Origin: Saccharopolyspora flava
Lineage (GTDB): Bacteria; Actinomycetota; Actinomycetes; Mycobacteriales; Pseudonocardiaceae
DNA length: 64,000 nucleotides
Direction: 5' to 3'
NCBI RefSeq assembly: GCF_900116135.1
Contig: NZ_FOZX01000002.1
Coordinates: 1 to 64,000 of the forward strand
The position numbers were made by a program, and so were the translations under genes. Numbering within the stretch: position 1 is the stretch's first letter; each line of letters opens with the position of its first letter. Under the pieces are notes generated by a model. That model did no database searches and was not told the origin of the DNA. It was given only the letters and a program-made list of their open reading frames with translations. Positions 1 to 7,236 of this stretch are shown here, piece by piece.

Positions 1-520
1 ACTCCGGGGAGTCATTTCTTCGGTGATTCCCGCTCTCGCGGTGATTCCTACTTTAGACCATCCTGATTTCCTCGGTCAAACCGGGGGGTCTCAATCTCGG
101 CCGTTGCTTTTCCGTGACCTTCAAGCAAGTCCCGTACTCACCAACATCAAGCGAATCAACCACTCAAGCAGTATTCACATTATCAAAAGGTCTTACCCGT
201 TTTGCTCGGGCTCCGAACACGCTACCACCCGAAGGTTTAAGCGAGGTTCTCGGGGCCCCGTCAGGCCCGGCCCGGTTTTTTCCGGCCCGTGTCGCGCTGA
301 CATGGAATACTTTACGCACACCCCAAACCCCCCTGAACACCACCCCCCCTTTAAGGGTGAAACCCCAGGTCAGACCCAATGCGTCGGCCTATTCGCGGGT
401 GAACGGTGAACCCGTCCGGCGCAGTGGGGTCTCCACCTTCGGGTGGTTGTCGGTCGCGAGAGCGGGTGCTCCTAGATTTCGCGGGTAGCCTGCCGACGAC
501 TTGTCAGAACGGGGGTAGCA
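1..520. other. non-coding stretch before the first gene
   Basis: I see no convincing gene here. Roughly the first 230 bases are clearly less GC-rich than the rest of the window, and the overlapping open frames lack actinobacterial third-position GC bias and recognisable domains. A GC-rich inverted segment followed by six T residues lies near 255-290 and could end transcription of a gene to the left of the window, but the stem is imperfect. The stretch probably holds the promoter of the small gene that starts at 521. Confidence 0.4.
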
Positions 521-721
521 GTGGACTCGACTCCGATATACACCGAGCTGCGCAACACTCTGGCCGACCCGGAGGACCGCGATTGGGGCCCGAGCGCCCC
601 GCCGGAGTTCGCAGTCGGACTCGACGAAGGAGCGGAATCGGCGCCCGCGTCGGCGCCGGCGAAGGAATCGCGCACGAGCGGTGCGCGCTCCCGCGCGCGC
701 AGACACCGCGCGGCCGACTGA
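521..721 (+). CDS. small acidic hypothetical protein (66 aa)
   Basis: Small protein of unknown function. The GTG start is preceded about five bases upstream by a GGGGG ribosome-binding site. Codon use is typical of the neighbours, and a strong intrinsic terminator follows 18 bases after the stop, which together argue for a real gene. The N-terminal half is acidic (YTELRNTLADPEDRDW) and the C-terminus turns basic and Arg-rich (SRARRHRAAD), so the protein is strongly bipolar in charge. I see no signal peptide, membrane segment or cysteine. It sits alone, convergent with the truncated Lsr2 paralogue. Confidence 0.6.
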   Translation: MDSTPIYTELRNTLADPEDRDWGPSAPPEFAVGLDEGAESAPASAPAKESRTSGARSRARRHRAAD

Positions 722-739
722 CGCCCCGCGCACTTCCCA

Positions 740-772
740 CCGCACCGGACCACAGGCCGGTGCGGTTTTTTC
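740..772 (+). terminator. intrinsic terminator of the small 521-721 gene
   Basis: A perfect nine-base stem (CCGCACCGG at 740-748, CCGGTGCGG at 757-765) with an eight-base loop is followed directly by a run of seven T. This is the classic rho-independent layout on the + strand. Confidence 0.85.
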
Positions 773-902
773 CGCCCGGAATCAGCGGCACCCGGTCAGC
801 GGTTCGCGTTCGTCCCGGGCTTCGCACGGCTGATGCGAGAGCGCGTCAACGGCGCGAATCGCCGAAAGCGGCCGAACGCCGGATGAACGGGTTGAAGCGC
901 GC

Positions 903-1358
903 TCAGTCCACGGCCGAGGAGAACAGCGGCAGCGACACCGCGGGCGACTCGGCGGGAGTCTGCTTCGGGGGTTCGGCGGTGGGAACCGGTTCGGGCGCGG
1001 TTTCCTCGACCGGAGTCTCGGCCGGGGTTTCGGCCTCGGCCGGCTCCTCGACGGTCTCGGACTTCTTCAGCGCTTCGCGGGTGCGCTGCGCGGCGCCGCG
1101 AATCTGCTCGGTCAACTGCTTGTTGGCCTGGCGCGCCTGCTCCTCTTCGCGCTCCTGCTGCTTGGTGGTGCGCGGAGCGGCGGGCTTGGGAGCGCGAGCC
1201 GCCTTGATGTAGCGGTCGAGCAGTGCGCGGAGCGCTTGGGCGTTGCTCTCGCTCAGGTCGATTTCATAGGTCACGCCGTCCAGCGCGAAGGTGACGGTGT
1301 GCTTGGCTGGCGACCCGTCGATGTCATCGACGAGATCGACCTGAATCCGCTCGGCCAT
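903..1358 (-). CDS. Lsr2 paralogue lacking the DNA-binding domain
   Basis: Residues 1-55 (MAERIQVDLVDDIDG, then a VTFALDGVTYEIDLSE stretch) closely match the N-terminal dimerisation domain of Lsr2, the xenogeneic silencer of actinobacteria. After that the protein diverges. The C-terminal domain with the WAREQG and RGR residues that insert into the AT minor groove is missing. It is replaced by a charged probable helix (about residues 70-105) and an acidic, Pro/Glu/Thr-rich tail. The ATG at 1358 is chosen because homology begins there and CAGGTG lies just upstream; a longer frame exists but adds non-homologous sequence. The gene faces canonical lsr2 across a shared promoter region. Inference: it could pair with Lsr2 and reduce its silencing, or serve as a bridge without contacting DNA. 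Length is 151 aa. Confidence 0.8.
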   Translation of the reverse strand: MAERIQVDLVDDIDGSPAKHTVTFALDGVTYEIDLSESNAQALRALLDRYIKAARAPKPAAPRTTKQQEREEEQARQANKQLTEQIRGAAQRTREALKKSETVEEPAEAETPAETPVEETAPEPVPTAEPPKQTPAESPAVSLPLFSSAVD

Positions 1359-1718
1359 GATCACCTGTCTCGGGAACGCGCCCCGTCTCGATCCGCGACT
1401 TCCAGGTAAGACTACTGCTAGCCCTGACCACGTTGTAGCACGACGGTGCGCAGATGTCTCGCACTCGACCATAGTCCACCCGGTTCGATCGGCCGAAAAC
1501 CGCTCGACTTTCCGGACACCGGAAGCAGGTCTCGCCCTCTCGGCCTAACTGACGGTAACCGAGCGCGGTCGTTTTGAACCCAAGGTAATCCGGGTGGCGG
1601 CCCGAATTGGGATACCGGGTGGAACATTCTTCCGAGCATCGTTTATTGTTCGCTCGCTCTTCGTCGCGCGGGCACGTGCGCGCAGAGACTGGATTCGAGC
1701 CGGAATCGAGGTTTAACC
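1359..1718. promoter_or_regulatory. divergent promoter region of the two Lsr2-family genes
   Basis: This 360-bp non-coding interval separates the start codons of the truncated paralogue and canonical lsr2. It contains AT-richer patches, for example around 1560-1660. Lsr2 autoregulation by binding AT-rich DNA in its own promoter is known for the family, so both genes may be under common control. I could not assign a specific -10/-35 pair. Confidence 0.4.
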
Positions 1719-2063
1719 GTGGCGCAGAAAGTCACCGTGCAGCTGGTCGACGATGTCGACGGCTCCCAAGCCGACAGCACCGTCGAGTTCGCCCTGGACG
1801 GGGTGAACTACCAAATCGACCTGTCCGCAGACAACGCCGCGAAACTGCGGGACTCCCTGGCCTCTTTCGTGGCCAACGCCCGTAAGACCGGTGGCCGCAA
1901 GCGGTCTGGCGGCAAGCCGGGCAAGCCCGCCGGGGCACCGACCCAGGCGGACCGGGAACGCAACCAGGCCATTCGGGAATGGGCCCGGGAACAGGGCATG
2001 CAGGTTTCGGACCGAGGCCGCATTCCGGCTGAGATCGTCGAGGCTTACGACAACGCTGGGTGA
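1719..2063 (+). CDS. lsr2: nucleoid-associated protein Lsr2
   Basis: Lsr2 is the H-NS-like protein that bridges DNA and silences AT-rich, often horizontally acquired genes. The 114-aa product has the expected architecture: an N-terminal dimerisation domain (MAQKVTVQLVDDVDG, about 1-60), a basic linker rich in G, K and R (about 55-75), and a C-terminal DNA-binding domain with NQAIREWAREQG and DRGRIPAEIVEAY, including the RGR minor-groove motif. The start is GTG with GAGG upstream. Size matches mycobacterial and streptomycete Lsr2. It is divergent from the paralogue lacking a DNA-binding domain. Confidence 0.95.
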   Translation: MAQKVTVQLVDDVDGSQADSTVEFALDGVNYQIDLSADNAAKLRDSLASFVANARKTGGRKRSGGKPGKPAGAPTQADRERNQAIREWAREQGMQVSDRGRIPAEIVEAYDNAG

Positions 2064-2176
2064 ACACCCGGGGACGGGCGGCCGGATTGAGCAACGGACA
2101 TATCCGGCCGCCTCGTTAATGCCCGGCCAATTGCGGCGCAATGGCGGGCCACCGCTACGGCAATCGGAGTCATGGG

Positions 2177-3076
2177 CTACCGGTCGACCAAGAAGCGGAC
2201 GATTTCCTCCCGCGAGGGCATCGCGCTGGTCGCCCCGGTGCGCTGAACGGACAGTGCCGACCCGGCCGCCGCGCGGCGCAGCGCCGCCGGGATCTCCTCG
2301 CCCTCGCCGAGCGCCGTGCTGAGCACGCCGACGAACGTGTCGCCGGCCGCCGTGGTGTCCACGGCCCGGACCGGGAACGCGGGCACCTCGTGGCGGGTCC
2401 CGTCGCGGTGGCCGTAGACGCATCCGCGCGAACCGAGGGTGATCACGACCTCGGGCACCAGCTCCAGCAGCGCCGACAGGGCGCGCTCAGGGTCCTCGTG
2501 GCCGGTCAGCACGGCCGCCTCGTGCTCGTTGGGCACCAGCAGGTCCACGTCGCGCAGCAGGTCCTCGGGCAGCAGGACGGCGGGCGCGGGCGTGAGCACG
2601 ACCCGCACTCCGCGGCGCTTGGCCGCGGCGGCCGCGGCGGCAACGCCGGACTGCGGGATCTCCAGCTGCAGCAGCAGGCTGTCGCACCCGGCGATGATCT
2701 CCTCGTCGCCGTCGGCGAGACCGTCGACGGTGCCGTTGGCCGCCGGGACCACGACGATCGAGTTGTTCCCCTGGTCGTCGACCACGATGTGCGCGGTTCC
2801 GCTGCGACCCGGTGCGGTGCGCAGGCCTTCGACGTCCACAGTGGACTGCTGGAAGGTGCGCCGGATCTCGGCGCCGAACTCGTCCTCGCCGACCGCACCG
2901 ATCATGCGCGCCTGCGCACCGGCCTTGGCCGCGGCGATCGCCTGGTTGGCGCCCTTGCCGCCGGGAACGGTGCGGAACTCGCGGCCGGTGACCGTCTCCC
3001 CCTGCCCGGGGGCGACCGGCACGTAGGCCACCAGGTCCATGTTGCAGCTGCCGAAGACCACCACGCTCGTCGTCAC
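2177..3076 (-). CDS. rbsK: ribokinase (PfkB family)
   Basis: Catalyses ATP-dependent phosphorylation of D-ribose to ribose-5-phosphate in the cytoplasm. The 299-aa protein has the PfkB features: an N-terminal sugar-binding SCNMDL motif, the ribokinase signature GGKGANQA near residue 40, and the C-terminal DTTAAGDTF motif with the catalytic aspartate near residue 246. The GTG start is chosen because homology begins at VTTSVVVFGSCNMDL; no strong ribosome-binding site is visible. It stands alone, without rbs transporter genes, and is divergent from the 3179 gene. A related PfkB sugar or nucleoside kinase cannot be excluded, but GGKGANQA favours ribose. Confidence 0.85.
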   Translation of the reverse strand: MTTSVVVFGSCNMDLVAYVPVAPGQGETVTGREFRTVPGGKGANQAIAAAKAGAQARMIGAVGEDEFGAEIRRTFQQSTVDVEGLRTAPGRSGTAHIVVDDQGNNSIVVVPAANGTVDGLADGDEEIIAGCDSLLLQLEIPQSGVAAAAAAAKRRGVRVVLTPAPAVLLPEDLLRDVDLLVPNEHEAAVLTGHEDPERALSALLELVPEVVITLGSRGCVYGHRDGTRHEVPAFPVRAVDTTAAGDTFVGVLSTALGEGEEIPAALRRAAAGSALSVQRTGATSAMPSREEIVRFLVDR

Positions 3077-3178
3077 CGGACCATGATGCCCGCCTCCGAC
3101 ACCCCACCCGCTGGACGGGTCACGCGAAGGGCGACGTCGTACCATGCCGACCAGCAGTCGAGGAGAGGGCGATACGCG

Positions 3179-4249
3179 GTGGACTACGCGGTGACGGCAG
3201 AGCTGGCACCACCGGCCGAGGTGGTGGAGCTGGACCCGCTGCAGCAGGAGGGCGTCGCGGCCGTGCTGGACCGCCACCTCGCGATGGTCGAGGGGGTCAG
3301 CGGGCCGGAGGAGTCCGACATCGACGTCCTGGACTACCGCATCACCGTGCACCAGACGGGCGTGAGCGTGCTGCTGGCGCTGGACGCGCCGTCGCTGCAG
3401 GCCGCCGAGGAGGGCGCGGCGTCGGTGCTCGACGAGCTCATCTCGGAGACCGAGCTGCTGCTGGGCTGGTCGGTCGCGTCGTCGGCGGTGCGGATCACCG
3501 AGGACGAGTTCAACGAGCGGCTGGCCGCGGCCGACGAGGTCGACACCGACGAGGCGCTGCAGGCGGCGATCGAGGAGGCCCTGGAGACCTCCGAGGAGCC
3601 CGCGATGGACGCCGAGCACTGGAAGCGCAGGCTCACCGAGCTCACGCCCCGGCTGGGCGCGTTCTCCCCCGAGGTCTTCGGGGTGGAGGGCGAGCCGGCC
3701 GCGCTGGCCGCCGGGGCCCTGGTGCACGCGGTGCGGGTGGTGACCGACGAGATCTTCTACGACGAGCTCGCGCTGGCGGTCAACAACGCGACGGTCGCCG
3801 ACGCGGCCGGGCTGCTGGTGCTGGAGGAGCTGCCGCCCTGCTACGACCACCGCTACGACGCGTTCTTCGCGCGCTCGTTCGTGCTGGCCTCGGCGGCGGT
3901 GGCGGTGCGGCTGACGGAGTCGTCGTGGACGCCGCCGCGCAGCGTCGCCGAGGCGCTGGCGCTGCGGCTGGTGATCAACGAGGCGCGGGTGGTCCTGGAG
4001 GCCGCCGAGCTCATGTCCTGGGACGACAGCGAGCCGGTGTTCGAGGCGTTCGCGACGGCGGCGTTCGCCGGGGACCGGTACGACGAGCTCTACGAGATCG
4101 ACGTCCCGCTGGCGGCGGAGGCGGAGCCGGAGGTCGTCGAGCAGGCGGCCAAGGTCGAGGCGGAGCTGCACGACCGGGGCCTGGCCTTCGACCAGTGGTT
4201 CCTGCCGCGCGACGGGGGCGCGTACCACCCGTACCTCGACTCGCCCTGA
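3179..4249 (+). CDS. acidic hypothetical protein (356 aa)
   Basis: I do not recognise this family. The GTG start has AGGAGAG 11 bases upstream. The protein is rich in Ala, Glu, Leu and Val and strongly acidic. Two parts can be seen. Residues 1-125 (VLDYRITVHQTGVSVLLALD) look like an alpha/beta domain. An acidic linker with EEALETSEEPAMD follows, then a largely helical C-terminal half from about residue 145 containing ELPPCYDHRYDAFF. No signal peptide or membrane segment is seen. It may be transcribed alone, since the dispersed inverted repeat follows the stop by 17 bases. Confidence 0.75.
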   Translation: MDYAVTAELAPPAEVVELDPLQQEGVAAVLDRHLAMVEGVSGPEESDIDVLDYRITVHQTGVSVLLALDAPSLQAAEEGAASVLDELISETELLLGWSVASSAVRITEDEFNERLAAADEVDTDEALQAAIEEALETSEEPAMDAEHWKRRLTELTPRLGAFSPEVFGVEGEPAALAAGALVHAVRVVTDEIFYDELALAVNNATVADAAGLLVLEELPPCYDHRYDAFFARSFVLASAAVAVRLTESSWTPPRSVAEALALRLVINEARVVLEAAELMSWDDSEPVFEAFATAAFAGDRYDELYEIDVPLAAEAEPEVVEQAAKVEAELHDRGLAFDQWFLPRDGGAYHPYLDSP

Positions 4250-4266
4250 TCCCGGGGCGGGTGGGC

Positions 4267-4337
4267 GACAGTTTTAGCCATAACTGTCCATGATCGATGT
4301 CCGAAATGTCTGGTCAGTTATGGCTAAAACTGTCCCC
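4267..4337. repeat. dispersed inverted-repeat element, copy 1 of 7
   Basis: Perfect 17-bp arms, GACAGTTTTAGCCATAA at 4267-4283 and its complement at 4318-4334, flank a 34-base centre and are followed by CCC. The centre shares GATCGATGTCCG-type sequence with the other copies. It lies between the convergent 3' ends of the 3179 gene and speE. Confidence 0.85.
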
Positions 4338-4378
4338 GCTGCCGCCACGCCGCCCCCGGGAGGCGGGTGGCGGACCCG

Positions 4379-5251
4379 TCAGCTCTGGTTGCGGACCGCG
4401 TGCGGCGGGACCGTGGCTCCGATGAGCGAGGCGTCGTCGATGGTCTGCGGCTCGTAGGCGCTGTTCGGCAGCGCTTCGAGCATCAGGTTGATCGGGTCGT
4501 CGATCGGCTCCACGCGGCCGAACAGGAACGCCCACTCGTGCTCGTCGGAACCGAAGTAGGCGACCGTCTCGAACGCCGTCTGGAACCGGTTGTAGGCGCG
4601 GATCAGCGTCTCGTTGCGCCACACCGTCGGGCAGCCGCCCTGGTAGGCGACCACTCCCCCGGCCGAGAGCACCGACTGGCAGCGCTGGATGAACTCCAGG
4701 CCGTAGAGCCGGTTGTGCTGGCCGTCGGCGTCGTCGGCGCGCTCGTCGGGCAGGTCGACCACGACGATGTCGTAGCCCTCCGGCGGCGCGGTGTCCAGGA
4801 AGCTCCAGCCGTCGGCGAAGTGGATCGTGACCGGCCCCTCGCCCTTCTCGGCGGCGGCCAGCTCCTCCGGCGTGTAGCCGTAGGGCAGCAGCTCGGCGCA
4901 CTTGCGCACGCACATCTCGTCGATGTCGACGTGGTCGACGCGGGTCGCGCCCGCGGCCACCGCCATCTGGCTGGCCACGCCCTCGCTGGACCCGATGATC
5001 AGCACCCGCTCGACCTGCGCGGCCAGCAGGAACGCCGGCACCATCATGGCCTCGTGGTAGACCAGCTGGGAGAACTCGGTGCTCTGCCGGTCGTCGTCGC
5101 AGAACAGCGAGACGCCCTGACCGGTCCGCCCGATCACCACGTGCTGGTAGGGGGTGTCGCCCTCCCACAGCACGTCGTCCACCCGCCACAGGCGCTGCAG
5201 GTCGGCGCCCATCGGCTCCTTGATCCACCGGTGCCCGTCGAGTTCGATCAA
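4379..5251 (-). CDS. speE: spermidine synthase-like aminopropyltransferase
   Basis: Predicted to transfer an aminopropyl group from decarboxylated S-adenosylmethionine to putrescine, giving spermidine. The 290-aa protein has the class I methyltransferase-like fold: the nucleotide loop VLIIGSSEGVAS (GSSEG where most SpeE have GGGDG or GGGEG), the acidic strand VDHVDIDEMCV, and the YDIVVVDLPDE segment carrying the presumed catalytic Asp. The TTG start at 5251 is chosen because a perfect AGGAGG sits seven bases upstream (5259-5264); a longer frame from 5293 exists. It is the last gene of an operon with the decarboxylase and speD, which supports the role. The variant loop leaves substrate specificity open. 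Confidence 0.85.
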   Translation of the reverse strand: MIELDGHRWIKEPMGADLQRLWRVDDVLWEGDTPYQHVVIGRTGQGVSLFCDDDRQSTEFSQLVYHEAMMVPAFLLAAQVERVLIIGSSEGVASQMAVAAGATRVDHVDIDEMCVRKCAELLPYGYTPEELAAAEKGEGPVTIHFADGWSFLDTAPPEGYDIVVVDLPDERADDADGQHNRLYGLEFIQRCQSVLSAGGVVAYQGGCPTVWRNETLIRAYNRFQTAFETVAYFGSDEHEWAFLFGRVEPIDDPINLMLEALPNSAYEPQTIDDASLIGATVPPHAVRNQS

Positions 5252-5339
5252 CGGTCTTCCTCCTGAATTCCCCAAATGATGTGTGCCCAGCATCCCGCCG
5301 GCTCCCGTGGCGGGCTCGCCGACACGCGAAAAGACCGGG

Positions 5340-5732
5340 TCAGCAAACCAGTTCGGCGTAGTCGTGGCCGCGCTGGATGGTCTGCACGTTCTGCGACGTC
5401 GGCTTGAGAGCGTCGGCCAGCAGTTGGACGGCCAGTTCGGGTTTCGCGGTGTGGCCGCAGGTGAAGACGTCGATGAAGATCGAGCCGTCTTCCGGGTAGG
5501 TGTGCAGCGAGGCGTGGGACTCCGACAGGAGCGCCAACACCGTGACGCCCTGCGGGTCGAACCGCTTGGCGATCATCTGGCACACCGTGGCGTCCGACGC
5601 GCTCAAGGCGTCGTTGAGCGCGTCCCGCAGGTACTGCTCGTCGTCCAGCAGTTCCGGCGCGACGCCCTCGAGCTCGGCCAGGACGTGCCTGCCGGTGAAC
5701 AGACCGACCTGAGCTCCGGTGTCAACGGACAT
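5340..5732 (-). CDS. speD: S-adenosylmethionine decarboxylase proenzyme
   Basis: Makes decarboxylated AdoMet, the aminopropyl donor. The 130-aa length fits the small prokaryotic class 1B enzyme, which self-cleaves to create its pyruvoyl cofactor. The cleavage motif LLSESHASLHTYPE is present, with predicted cleavage between Glu71 and Ser72; His73 and the downstream Cys92 in DVFTCGHTAKPE match known processing and catalytic residues. The ATG start has GGGAGG seven bases upstream. It lies 82 bp after the decarboxylase gene and 88 bp before speE, all on the same strand. Confidence 0.93.
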   Translation of the reverse strand: MSVDTGAQVGLFTGRHVLAELEGVAPELLDDEQYLRDALNDALSASDATVCQMIAKRFDPQGVTVLALLSESHASLHTYPEDGSIFIDVFTCGHTAKPELAVQLLADALKPTSQNVQTIQRGHDYAELVC

Positions 5733-5814
5733 CTATCGACCTCCCATCATTTCGCAGATTTGCCGCGTCGTGCTTGTCGTCCCCCTGCGGGCGGACCTCG
5801 CCGCCCGCAGCAGA

Positions 5815-7038
5815 TCACGGCCGCTGATCGCCGTCGACGCAATAGGTGGGCAGCGGGGTGAACCCGTTGAAACCCACCGATGAATAGCTCGCGGTGTACG
5901 CGCCCGCCGACAGCAGATCCACCCAGTCGCCGCCGCGCAGCGTGCGCGGCAGGTCGTAGCGGGTCCGCTGGTAGAGGACGTCGTCTCCGTCGCAGGTGGG
6001 CCCGGCCAGCACGACCGGGCCTTCCGGGTCTCCGTCGCGCGCGGTGCGCAGCCGGTAGGTGATGGCTTCGCCCTCGGTCTCGGCGAGCCCGTTGTAGCGC
6101 CCGATGTCGAGGTAGACCCAGCGCCGCTGCCCGTCGCAGGAGTCGGTGACCAGCACGACCTCGCTGCGCAGCACGCCGGCGTCGCCGACGAGGAAGCGCC
6201 CGGGTTCGACGAGCAGCTCCGGCCGGTCCGGGCCGAAGGCGCGCTCCAGCGCCTGCTCGACGGCCGTGACGTAGTCGGCCAGCGGCGGCGCGGTCTCGGT
6301 GTAGCCGGCGGGGAGTCCGCCGCCGAGGTTGACCATGCGCGGTCGCACGCCGCGCGCGGCGCAGTCGGCGAAGACCTGCGCGGCGGCGTCGATGCCGTGC
6401 CGGTAGGCGGCCGGGTCGAGCTGCTGCGATCCGATGTGGAACGACACCCCGTAGGCGTCGAGCCCCAGCTCGGCGGCACGGACCAGCAGGTTCGCGGCCT
6501 GCTGCGGGGTGCAGCCGAACTTGCGGCCGAACGGGGTCTTCGAGCCGGTGTTGTCGACCAGGACGCGGCAGAACACCTGCGATCCCGGGGCGACCTCGGC
6601 GATGTTGGTCAGGTCGGCGTCGCTGTCGGTGGCGAACAGCCGCACGCCCTGCTCGAAGGCGCGGGCGATGTCGCGGCGCTTCTTGATGGTGTTGCCGTAG
6701 GAGATCGACTCGGGTGCCGCGCCCTTGGCCAGGCACAGCTCGATCTCACCGGGGCTGGCCACGTCGAACGAGGCGCCCTCGGCGATGAGCTCGCCGACGA
6801 TCTCGGGGGTGGGGTTGGCCTTGACCGCGTAGCAGATGCGCGCGTCCGGAAGGGCGGTGCGCAGTTGCCGGTAGCGGTCCCGCACCTGCGCCAGATCCAT
6901 GACCAGGCAAGGGGTTTCGGGGTTGTGCTGATCCAGGAAACGCCGGATCGGATCCGGATTCCCGTTGCCCCGCCCGGGCTCCTGCGCGGTGCCGCTCGGG
7001 CGGTCCGTCACGCCGGTGGTGGCGGACAGATCGGTCAA
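5815..7038 (-). CDS. ornithine/lysine decarboxylase (PLP fold III)
   Basis: Predicted to decarboxylate ornithine to putrescine (or lysine to cadaverine) as the first step of the operon. The YAVKANP motif holds the pyridoxal-phosphate lysine (about residue 73). The glycine-rich LGGGLP phosphate-binding loop is present, as is GPTCDGDDVL with the Cys and Asp typical of eukaryotic-type ornithine decarboxylases rather than diaminopimelate decarboxylase. The TTG start at 7038 is chosen because GGAGG lies eight bases upstream; a frame opening at 7107 has no ribosome-binding site. Length is 407 aa. The downstream speD and speE genes make polyamine synthesis much more likely than lysine biosynthesis. 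Confidence 0.88.
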   Translation of the reverse strand: MTDLSATTGVTDRPSGTAQEPGRGNGNPDPIRRFLDQHNPETPCLVMDLAQVRDRYRQLRTALPDARICYAVKANPTPEIVGELIAEGASFDVASPGEIELCLAKGAAPESISYGNTIKKRRDIARAFEQGVRLFATDSDADLTNIAEVAPGSQVFCRVLVDNTGSKTPFGRKFGCTPQQAANLLVRAAELGLDAYGVSFHIGSQQLDPAAYRHGIDAAAQVFADCAARGVRPRMVNLGGGLPAGYTETAPPLADYVTAVEQALERAFGPDRPELLVEPGRFLVGDAGVLRSEVVLVTDSCDGQRRWVYLDIGRYNGLAETEGEAITYRLRTARDGDPEGPVVLAGPTCDGDDVLYQRTRYDLPRTLRGGDWVDLLSAGAYTASYSSVGFNGFTPLPTYCVDGDQRP

Positions 7039-7236
7039 TCCCGTTACCTCCGTCTGGGTCTCGTCGGTGGGTTCTCGCTGCCCTGGTGGGGCAGTCGGCG
7101 ACCGCAACTGCGACCAAGCACGGTACAGCTCCCGAGGTCAGATTTCGAACGGCACCCGCCCGCGGGACGGCCTCCTGTGAGCACTCGCACTGACCGCGAT
7201 CTCCCGGATCGGCTCCCGTCGGCGAAGGCCCTCCGG

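Noticed and set aside
23..488. Overlapping + strand open frames at the left edge
   Set aside because: No third-position GC bias, no ribosome-binding site, low-complexity Pro/Arg content and no domain; the DNA is AT-richer than the coding regions.
2141..3178. Long + strand frame running through the ribokinase gene into the 3179 gene
   Set aside because: It is the antisense of a clear PfkB kinase; the real gene begins at the GTG with AGGAGAG upstream.
4267..4337. Reading the dispersed inverted repeat simply as ordinary terminators
   Set aside because: Sequence, arm length and centre are conserved among copies far beyond what a terminator requires, and the T-rich part lies inside the stem rather than after it.
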